Assembly (NCBI GenBank): GCA_011526105.1
Contig: WYAZ01000177.1
Location: 1 to 64,000, forward strand
Direction of reading: 5' to 3'
DNA: 64,000 nt
From: Deltaproteobacteria bacterium
GTDB lineage: Bacteria > Myxococcota > Kuafuiibacteriia > Kuafuiibacteriales > Kuafuiibacteriaceae
Position numbers and translations under genes: made by a program. The notes under the pieces are model-generated. The model did no database searches and was not told the DNA's origin. It saw only the letters and a list, made by a program, of their open reading frames with translations. Below, in pieces: positions 45,145 to 53,502 of this stretch (position 1 is its first letter; each line of letters starts with the position of its first letter).

Positions 45145-46710
45145 GTGCGAGTCGTCCCCCTTCTGTCGCTCGGCCTCGTGGCGTGCCAGAGCGAGAGCTT
45201 GCGCTGGGCCCCCCCGCCAGATGCCGACGCGGTGCTATTCGTCGTCCAAGAGACCGAACGAGGTGGACTCGCGCTGCTCGGGCGGCTGGGTCCGGGCGAC
45301 ACGAAGCTCACTCTGTCCGACGGCGCGGATCAAGGGCGCCTGTTCGGTCTGAGCTTTGAGCGGGAGACGCTCGAGCGTCTGAGTCCGAGACTGAACCTCG
45401 CAGACGGGTCGACGATGCGGCTCGAGCTCGAGGCCGAGCCGTGTCGGCGCCGTACACTTCGCGACACGGAGGAGCGGCGGCCCGTGCCTGGCGATACGCC
45501 GACGTTCGAACTCGATGCGGAACTCGAGTGGCATCCGCTGCCAGGCCCCCCCGAATGGATCGACGGGCTCTCTATGGTGCTGCCGGTGGACGCGAGCCAG
45601 TGCGGATCAAATCCGCCTGTGCTGCGCCCGTTCGGCGCGGAGCCGATGGCCCTTTTGGACGGCTTCGAGGCCTACGGTCGGCCCCATGATGCGAAGTCGA
45701 GCGCGGACGCGAGCAAGGTGTTCAGCTTTCGCTCCGCGCTCGCCACGCCGCACCCGGCGGTGTTGGCGGCCTCTCTCCAGTATCTCTACTTTCTCCCTGA
45801 GGGCCGAAGCGTCGAGTCCGCGGGCCCGGGAGAGATCCTGAGCCCCATTGATGTTCGCGACCTCCCCCAGCCGTCGGGGTGGTCGTTCGGGCAACTCGTT
45901 CGCGTCCCAGGTCACGGGGATCGATATCTCGTGGCGCTCGGGCTTCTCGACGGATCGAGGGTCGGTGGCGCGGTGGCGCTCGTCGAGACCAGCTCGGCCG
46001 GCTTCCGTTCGGCGGTTGTGGTCGGAGTCACCCCGAATCCGCTCGAGGCCCTCGCCATCTTGGAGTCCGGCGCGTACATCGCCGTGGGCTCCCGAGGCAT
46101 CCTTGCGGTCGCGGACGCGCCCGAGGCGCCGCTTCGGGTCACGTCGCTGTTCGCGGGCGTTGCGCTCAAACTGGCCGCGACAAGCGGCAGGGCCGACTAC
46201 CCCTTTGTGGTCGCGGACTCCACGGGCGGACTCGCCTTGGTGGAGCCCCATCGAGAAGCGATCCTCGAACTCACGGAAGGTGGGTTCAGCTCGAGCACGG
46301 TGGACCTCACCTCGAGCGCTGGCCCACCCAGCCGCGTCCACGCCCTCCGGTACAATGCGCAACTCCTGACCGCGACCGGGAGTGAAGCGCCCGCGGTATC
46401 GGTGGTACCGATGCCCGCGTCGCTCGCGCGCTGTGCGAGCGACGGCGACACGTGTGAGCCGCATATCCTCGGGCAAGATCCGGGGGCCATCGAGGCCCTC
46501 TCTGGTGAACGCCTCATCATGGCCCCTCGCCTTTGCGTTCAGCTCACCGAGTGGCAGCCAGCGAAGGACTGCTTCTTCGGCTGGCGGGGCGAGCCCGAGG
46601 CTCCGGCTGAGTTTGGCTTCAAGGGCTTCGAGACCCTCGATTATCACTACGGCCGCCTCATCGCCGCCGGATGGGGCGGAGTGGTTTATCAGGCGGTGCT
46701 CGACCCGTGA
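45145..46710 (+). CDS. Propeller-like lipoprotein, paralog 2
   Basis: Predicted 521-residue lipoprotein. The GTG at 45145 begins a short signal sequence with lipobox LVAC (Cys14); the upstream open codons overlap the DUF3160 gene and lack a signal. The N-terminal beta domain contains SMVLPVDASQCGSNPPVLRPFG, matching SLVLPLDDGLCIDAPLPRFTPFG in paralog 3 (cited here in part as VLPVDASQC and PVLRPFG). The remainder consists of propeller-like units (e.g. GGAVALVETSSAGFRSAVVVG, cited in part). Co-transcription with the DUF3160 gene is likely. It converges on paralog 3. Confidence 0.75.
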   Translation: MRVVPLLSLGLVACQSESLRWAPPPDADAVLFVVQETERGGLALLGRLGPGDTKLTLSDGADQGRLFGLSFERETLERLSPRLNLADGSTMRLELEAEPCRRRTLRDTEERRPVPGDTPTFELDAELEWHPLPGPPEWIDGLSMVLPVDASQCGSNPPVLRPFGAEPMALLDGFEAYGRPHDAKSSADASKVFSFRSALATPHPAVLAASLQYLYFLPEGRSVESAGPGEILSPIDVRDLPQPSGWSFGQLVRVPGHGDRYLVALGLLDGSRVGGAVALVETSSAGFRSAVVVGVTPNPLEALAILESGAYIAVGSRGILAVADAPEAPLRVTSLFAGVALKLAATSGRADYPFVVADSTGGLALVEPHREAILELTEGGFSSSTVDLTSSAGPPSRVHALRYNAQLLTATGSEAPAVSVVPMPASLARCASDGDTCEPHILGQDPGAIEALSGERLIMAPRLCVQLTEWQPAKDCFFGWRGEPEAPAEFGFKGFETLDYHYGRLIAAGWGGVVYQAVLDP

Positions 46711-46906
46711 CTGGCCGTGCACGGACTCGCAGGCACTGCACATGGCGGGCCTGGCGGTGTTCCTGTGCTTGGCGGCCTCTGTCAGCACTCCGGGCGACCC
46801 TACGACCGGTTGAGCGAGGGCCGTGCACGTCCGCGATCATGGCTCCTGGCCAGGACCGTGGACTCGAACGCTCAGAACCGAGGACCGCACCCCGCTCGGA
46901 GAGCGC

Positions 46907-48505
46907 TCAGGGCCAACGCGACTCGAGGATCAGGCCGTTCGATCCGGTCACCGAGATGATTCCATCCTGAGCAACGCCACTGACGAGGTACATGGGCGGT
47001 CGTGGTTTGATCTCGACGTTCTCGATGGGGATGCTTCGCGCGCAATCGCGCTTGGGATCGTACTCCATGAGCACAGAGCAGGCGGCCGGCAACACCAAGA
47101 TCGTCCCGCTCGGAGTGGATACGAAGTCGATGACTCTCGTGCTCGACACGCGGTGCCCGCATTCATCCTCGGGGGCGGCGCAAGCGTAGGCGCTCGAAGG
47201 CAAGTAGATCTGCCGCAACTCCCGACCACGGTTCGCTCGGCGCAGTTCGACCTCGGCCGAGTCCGAGGCCAAGTACACGTCGGTGCCGCCCCCGATCGCG
47301 GGGCGACTCAGAAATGCACGCGGCGTGCGGACCGTTCGCGACGGGTGCTCCGGGCGCAGCTCCGTTCCCCTCGAGAGGTCGGAGAAGAAGAGGAGAGCAC
47401 CGGCCGCGAGGATGATGTCCGGCTCCTCCGGATCGAAGCCCGGCATCCAGGCGCGCAGGTCGGCGTTCAGACGAGTGTCCCTCACCACGGGTTCGTTCGG
47501 AGAGACCTGGGTGAGCAGGAGTCCGGAATCACCCAGGGCGATCAGCCGACCCCGACCGTCGAACTCGAGGGCCTCGATCGATTCGACGGTTCGCGCGATC
47601 TCCACCGGCGCCGCGAAGCCGTTGGAGGTCCAGATCAACTCCAAGAGCATGCCCATGGGCGCGTCTGGGTTGCCCCAATAGACCGAGACGACCACACGCG
47701 CGGAGTCGGCCGTGCTTCGGACCGGATCGATCGTGCTCGCGCGCATCTGCCAGCCGGAGGGCGTGACGTCGTCCCGCCTGGGGAGGCTCTCCGGGTTCCA
47801 CCAATACTCCGGTCGGTCCACGAAGCCGAGGCTGCGGTCGAAGATGAGCACGTGATCGGAGGTTGCGGCGATGAGTCGCCCGCCGTCCAGGTGGTGTACG
47901 TCTCGAACCTCCTTGGAGGAGGAGTTCTCGACATCGATCCGGCGGCCGCCCAGCGTGCCACCCACCGGCAAGAGACTGATCGCAGGGCCGAAGGGAGTGA
48001 AGCGCGGGAGGGGCGCGTCAATGCAAAGGCCGTCGTCGAGGGGTAGAACCAGCGACAACGGCGGGCCCGCGTCACCGACATCCGCGAAAGCGCCGTCTCT
48101 CAGCGTCGAGACGGCCGCGATCTCCGGACCGAGCGGCACCCGCATCTCCTCGTCCATTCTTCGACCGCCCAGACAGTGCTCCGAGCCCGCTTCGAAGCGG
48201 ATCTTCGAACGTGCACCGAGATCCGCGGTGGGCCATCGAGCCTCGAGAGCCGCGGCGTCGAGCGCGACGTAATGCAGCTCGTCGCCCGCTTCGAGTTGCT
48301 GACGCACGACGGCGCTACCATCGACGACACGCCCGGACTCGAGTCTAAACGGTCCCATGGTCGTCACTTCGCCAGTGGGTGTCTCGATGACGAGAAAGGC
48401 CAGATCATCGGTGCGGTCCGTCGGCCACGGCACATGACTCGCATCCGGTTCGGCCGAACACGCGGCCCCGAAAGAGCAGAGCCATATCCATGAGCACCAT
48501 CGCAT
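46907..48505 (-). CDS. Propeller-like lipoprotein, paralog 3
   Basis: Predicted 532-residue lipoprotein with lipobox GAAC (Cys16). The N-terminal strand DLAFLVIETPTGEVTTMGPF and the segment VLPLDDGLCIDAPLPRFTPFG (cited in part) align with paralog 2, and DVHHLDGGRLIAATSDHVLIF (cited in part) is a typical propeller unit. It ends 197 nt from its convergent paralog, and the space between contains nothing recognisable. It begins 9 nt after the Hsp70-like gene on the same strand, so the two are probably co-transcribed. Function unknown. Confidence 0.75.
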   Translation of the reverse strand: MRWCSWIWLCSFGAACSAEPDASHVPWPTDRTDDLAFLVIETPTGEVTTMGPFRLESGRVVDGSAVVRQQLEAGDELHYVALDAAALEARWPTADLGARSKIRFEAGSEHCLGGRRMDEEMRVPLGPEIAAVSTLRDGAFADVGDAGPPLSLVLPLDDGLCIDAPLPRFTPFGPAISLLPVGGTLGGRRIDVENSSSKEVRDVHHLDGGRLIAATSDHVLIFDRSLGFVDRPEYWWNPESLPRRDDVTPSGWQMRASTIDPVRSTADSARVVVSVYWGNPDAPMGMLLELIWTSNGFAAPVEIARTVESIEALEFDGRGRLIALGDSGLLLTQVSPNEPVVRDTRLNADLRAWMPGFDPEEPDIILAAGALLFFSDLSRGTELRPEHPSRTVRTPRAFLSRPAIGGGTDVYLASDSAEVELRRANRGRELRQIYLPSSAYACAAPEDECGHRVSSTRVIDFVSTPSGTILVLPAACSVLMEYDPKRDCARSIPIENVEIKPRPPMYLVSGVAQDGIISVTGSNGLILESRWP

Positions 48506-48514
48506 CGGTTGTCC

Positions 48515-50215
48515 TCAGAGCAGTCGAACCACCGGTTCGTCGCGAAGCAGGATCTTCTTGGTGCGAAGATCCGTCACCGTGGCCGCCAGCCATCGATCAT
48601 CGTTGACGCCGAACTCGATCTGAAGTCGGGGGCGCTTGTCGGTGGGGGCGTGGGCCGGCTTGAGGTACCCAAGGGTGGGGTTGGACTCGTTGAGCGGGAC
48701 CACAATAGGCGCACCCTCGCCATTACCACCCAACTTGTGTAAGCCGCCTTCCGCATCCCAGTGGAAGCGGCGTTCATCTCCGGTACCGGCACCGATCTCA
48801 CAGATCACCAGCTTGAAGATGGTCTCCGGCTCACCGAAGGAACAGGTGGGCACGAGCTGGCGCCGCCAGAAACCCGAAGCGGTGGGAAAGCGAGTGCCGC
48901 GCGGGACGACCGTCGTGTACTCGCGTTCATGGGTCTTCGAGTTATAAGTCACGAAGGCATAGTCGTGAACGATGAAGTCGGACTGCGTGAAGCTCTCCGC
49001 CGCGAAGGCGCAAGCGCCATAGGCCACCGCCTCGAAGGGCTGCCAGGCGCGCACCTTGTCGCGACCGAACCACTGCTCGAAGAGCGGGTAGATGTGAGGC
49101 AGGAGCGTCGACCCCCCGACCATCAGGACATCGTCCACGTCGGCGTGGCCGAGCCCGCGTTCTTTGACCTGCGTGAACAGACCTTCGACGCACTCCTCGA
49201 GCACGCGGTAGAGCCCGCGCTCCTTTAGGATCTCGATCATCATCGCCCGGGTTACGTCGAGCGTGCTCTCACTGCCTCGGATGCGCGCCTCGAAGTTGCC
49301 GAGCTCATCCGGTCGCACGAGCGCGAAGGTCTCGGGCTCGTCTTCGGCCTTCTTGAAGAACACCGCTTCTTTGACCCGCCGCGCCTCCTCGAGCATCAAG
49401 CGGGTCCAGAAGCCATCCTCGTCTTCCTTGGTGGGCGCCGGCTGATCCAGGCGCTGACAGAACGCGGACAACAGCCAGCGATCGATCTGATTGCCGCCGA
49501 GCGGCCTGGCCTCTTTGGCCAGGACCGTGCAGGAGCCGGCCTCGAGGTTCTTCGGTGAGAGGGCCACGAGCGCGAGGTCGAGCGTGCCCCCGCCGAAGTC
49601 GACCACCAGCGCGAGCCGCTCCTTGTTCATGCTGAGCCCGTAGCCCATGGCGGCGGCGACCGGTTCGTCGACGAAGCGCACCTTCTTGACCCCGAGGCTC
49701 TTCATCATGCGCATGACTTCGGCGCGGTAGGACTCGAAGGAATCCACCGGCACTGTCACCGCGACATCGCGAATGCGCTCCCCGGTCTCGGCCTTGACCT
49801 CGGCGAAGAGCTCGCGGACGAAGATGCGCGCGACATCGCGGGCCGAGTAGGACTTCTTGTCCACCCGCGCGACCGGACGCGTCGCCTCGCGGAGCAGGTA
49901 CCGCTTGAAGCTCGGCGCATAGTTCGGCTTGGGTGCGGTCTCGTTGGCCATGAGCGCAGGGCGACCGATGAGTGCGAGGTTTCCGAGGAAGAAGCGACGC
50001 GCGAAGAACGGCCAGTCGCCGACGCGATCGACAACCCCTCGCTCGGGCAACAGATGAGTCGCCGAGGGGATGAGCCTAGGCGCCTCGAGATGATCGTCAC
50101 CACCGGGCTGACGACAGATCGCCGGAAGCTCGAGCAGCCTCGGGCGTTGGGCGGTCGGATCCCAACGCGCCACCGCGGTGTTCGTCGTACCGAGATCGAT
50201 CGCCCAGGCGGTCAT
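48515..50215 (-). CDS. Hsp70-family (DnaK-like) protein
   Basis: Predicted 566-residue Hsp70-fold ATPase. The phosphate-1 motif AIDLGTTNTAVA is at the N-terminus, phosphate-2 VVDFGGGTLDLALVAL near residue 195, and the adenosine motif MVGGSTLLPHIYPLF near 355. The C-terminal part is shorter than in DnaK and lacks the recognisable EEVD-type lid, so this is a divergent Hsp70 rather than DnaK itself. Myxobacteria carry many such paralogs, some linked to social behaviour. A propeller lipoprotein gene follows after 9 nt. It is divergent from the outer-membrane barrel gene at 50324. Confidence 0.9.
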   Translation of the reverse strand: MTAWAIDLGTTNTAVARWDPTAQRPRLLELPAICRQPGGDDHLEAPRLIPSATHLLPERGVVDRVGDWPFFARRFFLGNLALIGRPALMANETAPKPNYAPSFKRYLLREATRPVARVDKKSYSARDVARIFVRELFAEVKAETGERIRDVAVTVPVDSFESYRAEVMRMMKSLGVKKVRFVDEPVAAAMGYGLSMNKERLALVVDFGGGTLDLALVALSPKNLEAGSCTVLAKEARPLGGNQIDRWLLSAFCQRLDQPAPTKEDEDGFWTRLMLEEARRVKEAVFFKKAEDEPETFALVRPDELGNFEARIRGSESTLDVTRAMMIEILKERGLYRVLEECVEGLFTQVKERGLGHADVDDVLMVGGSTLLPHIYPLFEQWFGRDKVRAWQPFEAVAYGACAFAAESFTQSDFIVHDYAFVTYNSKTHEREYTTVVPRGTRFPTASGFWRRQLVPTCSFGEPETIFKLVICEIGAGTGDERRFHWDAEGGLHKLGGNGEGAPIVVPLNESNPTLGYLKPAHAPTDKRPRLQIEFGVNDDRWLAATVTDLRTKKILLRDEPVVRLL

Positions 50216-50323
50216 GCGCGTCGCTCACGATACCGCCAAACTCGGCCCGCGGGCCCCTGCCCAAATGCACGGAGGGTAAAACCGGACCTGCCCTCAACGC
50301 CGCGCATCGAGTAGAGGAGCGGA

Positions 50324-52369
50324 GTGCTTCGTCCTCTCGGCGCCCGCCTTGTTGTGATGCTGACCCTGAGCCTAGGGCTCTCCAGCCGGGCCGCGGCGCA
50401 GGAATCCGTCTTTGGCTACCAGCTCGCCCTCACGCAGTCCGCGAGCACCGTGGTCACCGACGACCAGGCCCTGCTCGGGCTCCAGTTCCAGGAGGTGGAT
50501 CAACCCACGGTCTCCCAGCTCCAGGGGCTTCAGCTCAACACCGGGGTCAACGCGAACCTTACGCTCGATGTGCTCACGCGAAGCCTCGAACACGGGTTCT
50601 TGATCGGGGCGGGCTTCAACCAAACCGTGCCCACCCTCACCCCGGAGGGTGCGGTTCAGAACGCGATCTCCGGGCTCAACGGCACCGCAAGTTATCTTGC
50701 ACGCCTCCAGCGCGCCCGATGGGGCCTCGCATTTGGTGGCAGCTACACGGTCGCCTCGAACGGGCGCCTTCGCACCGCCGCCGACGGCGGCGCCGCCGGA
50801 CAGGGCGGGCAGGCCGGCTTCCCCGCGAACACGCTGCCCGGCTCAGACTTCGGTCCGTTCGTCGTCAACGGCATCACGCACGGCGTCAATGCGCGCACTC
50901 AGCTCCAGCTCATCCGCACGCGTTGGGATCTCGACGTCGAAGCCAACTACGCCTTCACCTCGAACGGCATCTTCACCCTTGCCCCGGGGGGCTTGGGCGG
51001 CCAGGCCGCGGGACAGACTGCGCTCGGGACTTTCTTGCCGCTCACCACGCACAACATCTCCCCGCGTGTGGGGCATCGTCTGCGCATCGGACGGGACCAC
51101 TTGGTCTTCACCAACCTCTCCGCCGGCTTCGTCCTCCCTGCGCGAGCGACGCCGCAGGAGCTTCCAAACCCCGACGACCCAAACACGCCGTTCCTCATCG
51201 TGCCCATTCAGCCGGTGGGCCCTTCGATCCTAAATCAGGCCGACGCCGGATACCTCTACGAGATCGGGGACAACCACCGCATTGGGGTGGGCATAGGCGC
51301 CACGTTCAACCTGCGCCGTCCCCTGGTGCAGGTGAACAACGTCTTCATCGACACGGCGGGCAACGAGCGAAACGAGCTCGTCTTTGCCCCGAGCGAGACC
51401 GTGGGTTACGCCGCGGACACCTTCATCTACAGCGCCCAAGCCACCTACTTCATCTTGATCCGCGCGCTCGAGCTGGGCGTGAATCTCTCTGCCGGCATCG
51501 CGCAGCCGCGGCTCTGGCAGTTCCCGATTGGTCAGGGCAACGGGGAGATCTTCGAGACCCCCGCCGCGGCCAACATCGAGCCCATCTTCACGCTCGCTTT
51601 GAATCGTCGCTTCGAGCCGCTGGATGCGACCCTCTCCGTCACGCGAAACGTTGCGGTGGGTGGGCTCGGTGCATCGGCGATCGTGACCGAGAACGCCAAC
51701 CTCGTGCTCGGCTATCAGATCCCATTCAGCCGTCGACCCGACGCGATGACACTCAACCTCGCCGCCGGCCTCACCGCCGCCCGCATCCGTGGCGCGGGTC
51801 GAGAGTTCCTACCGGACTTGCCGGCCGCGGGCGGAAACGCAGCCCTGCTGCTCGCCGCACTCACCGACAACAACAACGTCGGCGCCGTAGCTTCGGCCGG
51901 CGTGACCCTCCTCGAATCGGGTCCGTTCCGGGTGGACTCCACCTTGATGTACTCGTTCGCTTACAACGATCTGAATCCGCGCGGGGTCGAGGCCGTGGCC
52001 TTGGTGCAGGAGTCCATCACCACCCACAACGTGATCCTCACGTTGCTGGGCAGCTTCGGCCGGGGCGCGCTTCAGAACCCCGACGGTGAACGCGGCGAGC
52101 TCGATGCCTTCTCTCGAAACCCGTCCACCGGATCGCCGCTCACCAGCGCGCGGCTCCGAAACGCTGGCATGAACCTCGAAGGCACGTCCGGCAGCGCGCC
52201 CGGTCGTGCGCCAGAGGAACGTCGCGATTCGCGCGAAGCCTATCGGCGCATGCTCGAGACGGAGCAAGCCGAGGCCGCACAGGCCACGCGCTCGGCCGAG
52301 GCCGGCGCCTCCACCGGCATTCCGGGCCTCGTGGATACGGGCGAAGAGCTCGATCGTCCGGAGCTCTGA
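50324..52369 (+). CDS. Outer-membrane beta-barrel protein
   Basis: Predicted 681-residue exported protein with a signal peptide (LVVMLTLSLGLSSRAAAQ, cleaved near residue 26; the GTG at 50324 is preceded by GAGGAGCGG). The bulk (about residues 60-560) alternates amphipathic strands with Gly/Asn loops (e.g. LEHGFLIGAGFNQTV, ARWGLAFGGSYTV, HRIGVGIGATFNL), consistent with an outer-membrane barrel. The C-terminal ~80 residues are Arg/Glu/Ala-rich and probably periplasmic and disordered. No specific family is recognised; transport or a surface role is inferred. It is divergent from the Hsp70-like gene. Confidence 0.75.
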   Translation: MLRPLGARLVVMLTLSLGLSSRAAAQESVFGYQLALTQSASTVVTDDQALLGLQFQEVDQPTVSQLQGLQLNTGVNANLTLDVLTRSLEHGFLIGAGFNQTVPTLTPEGAVQNAISGLNGTASYLARLQRARWGLAFGGSYTVASNGRLRTAADGGAAGQGGQAGFPANTLPGSDFGPFVVNGITHGVNARTQLQLIRTRWDLDVEANYAFTSNGIFTLAPGGLGGQAAGQTALGTFLPLTTHNISPRVGHRLRIGRDHLVFTNLSAGFVLPARATPQELPNPDDPNTPFLIVPIQPVGPSILNQADAGYLYEIGDNHRIGVGIGATFNLRRPLVQVNNVFIDTAGNERNELVFAPSETVGYAADTFIYSAQATYFILIRALELGVNLSAGIAQPRLWQFPIGQGNGEIFETPAAANIEPIFTLALNRRFEPLDATLSVTRNVAVGGLGASAIVTENANLVLGYQIPFSRRPDAMTLNLAAGLTAARIRGAGREFLPDLPAAGGNAALLLAALTDNNNVGAVASAGVTLLESGPFRVDSTLMYSFAYNDLNPRGVEAVALVQESITTHNVILTLLGSFGRGALQNPDGERGELDAFSRNPSTGSPLTSARLRNAGMNLEGTSGSAPGRAPEERRDSREAYRRMLETEQAEAAQATRSAEAGASTGIPGLVDTGEELDRPEL

Positions 52370-52449
52370 GCTTTGCGCACGAGCCCCTGAGGGCCATTTC
52401 TGAAACGGGGCGGCACGTGCCCTCGATTTGGGTTATCCTCCCCGCCAGC

Positions 52450-53502
52450 ATGATTCACCGCATGATGATGCTCGCGACCGCGCTCTCGATCTCGGGCCTG
52501 GTCGCGACCGCACAGGCGCAGGACTTCATCCAGGACAGCGAGATGCCCGAGTCAGACTGGCAGGCAGAGGTCATCAACGACAGCGGGGGCTTTGCGGTCG
52601 TCGTCGGACAACCCTCGAGCGGAGGCAATCCCGATGCCTATCGCTCCATCGGACAGACGAGCGTCACCGGACCCGCGGCAGGCTCAGTGATCCACACACA
52701 CGCAAGCGTCTGGGTGCCTGCGATCGACGGGGCGATCGATGCACTCGACATGCTCCTGGACGTGAACTGCTTCGACGGCGGTACGAGCAACGCGGTCGGT
52801 TTTGGTCTCGTCGTGGTTCAAGACGGCCTCGTCTTCTATGGCCCCTCGTACACCGCACTCACCAATTCTGGTTGGCGCACCGACCTGCAGTCGACAAACC
52901 TCACCGCGGCGGACTTTGGTAACGGCGACCCACCATCGAATCCCGACTTCTCGGTGAACGGAAGTACGATCGCGTTTGGCTTCTACTCTTCGAACGGAAC
53001 TGGCAACTCGACGCCCATCGGCTCCACCAGCGGCGCCGACAACTTCATCGTGCGCATTACGTCCAACCCTCCGCCCGATGCGGGCGTGGCGCCGGATGCC
53101 GAGGTCGAGGTCGATGCCGGTGACGAACCGGACGCCGGGGTCGATCTCGACGCCCAGCCGGCGCCCGACGCCCAGCTTTCGCCCGACGCCCAGCTTTCGC
53201 CCGACGCCCAGCCGGCGCCCGACGCCCAGCCGGCACCCGACGCCTCCGTGCCTCCCGACTCCGGTGTCGCACGGGACAGCGGAGTGCGAGACGCGGGCGT
53301 GCGGCTCGACGCAGGGGCCCGAGCGGACGCGGGGGACACGCCTCCTTCCGACGACGGCTGCAGCTGCGGGGTCTCTGGCTCTGAGCCGAGCGCGCCCGTG
53401 GGCATGGGCCTGGCCTTGCTGGGTGCGCTCGCGTGTTTGCTGCGTCGGGGGAGAGGACGCGGCCTCAATCAAACACGCCGTGGACGAACGCACGGCCTTT
53501 GA
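52450..53502 (+). CDS. MYXO-CTERM-like secreted protein with hexapeptide repeats
   Basis: Predicted 350-residue exported protein (ATG 52450; signal peptide LATALSISGLVATAQAQ, cleaved near residue 24). A beta-rich N-terminal domain (about 25-205) is followed by an Asp/Ala/Pro linker containing five tandem hexapeptides DAQ(P/L)(A/S)P. The C-terminus has a Cys pair, GCSCG, then a hydrophobic helix PVGMGLALLGALACLL and a basic RRGRGRG tail. This is the layout of MYXO-CTERM sorting signals, which are cleaved and lipid-anchored at the cell surface. Eleven residues follow the basic stretch, which is unusual. The last 38 nt overlap imuB tail to tail. Confidence 0.78.
   Translation: MIHRMMMLATALSISGLVATAQAQDFIQDSEMPESDWQAEVINDSGGFAVVVGQPSSGGNPDAYRSIGQTSVTGPAAGSVIHTHASVWVPAIDGAIDALDMLLDVNCFDGGTSNAVGFGLVVVQDGLVFYGPSYTALTNSGWRTDLQSTNLTAADFGNGDPPSNPDFSVNGSTIAFGFYSSNGTGNSTPIGSTSGADNFIVRITSNPPPDAGVAPDAEVEVDAGDEPDAGVDLDAQPAPDAQLSPDAQLSPDAQPAPDAQPAPDASVPPDSGVARDSGVRDAGVRLDAGARADAGDTPPSDDGCSCGVSGSEPSAPVGMGLALLGALACLLRRGRGRGLNQTRRGRTHGL
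53149..53238 (+). repeat. Five tandem 18-bp repeats
   Basis: Units GACGCCCAGCCGGCGCCC and GACGCCCAGCTTTCGCCC alternate as A-B-B-A-A' in five consecutive 18-bp copies, in frame with the MYXO-CTERM-like gene and encoding DAQPAP and DAQLSP. A degenerate sixth unit follows. Such perfect in-frame repeats usually expand and contract by slippage, so linker length may vary between strains. Confidence 0.9.

Noticed and set aside
48515-50215. imuA as the missing mutasome gene
   Set aside because: The gene near dnaE2/imuB in this interval has clear Hsp70 phosphate-binding motifs and no RecA/SulA-like features.
53149-53238. CRISPR array or minisatellite outside genes
   Set aside because: The 18-bp units have no spacers and are in frame with the surface protein, so they are coding tandem repeats.
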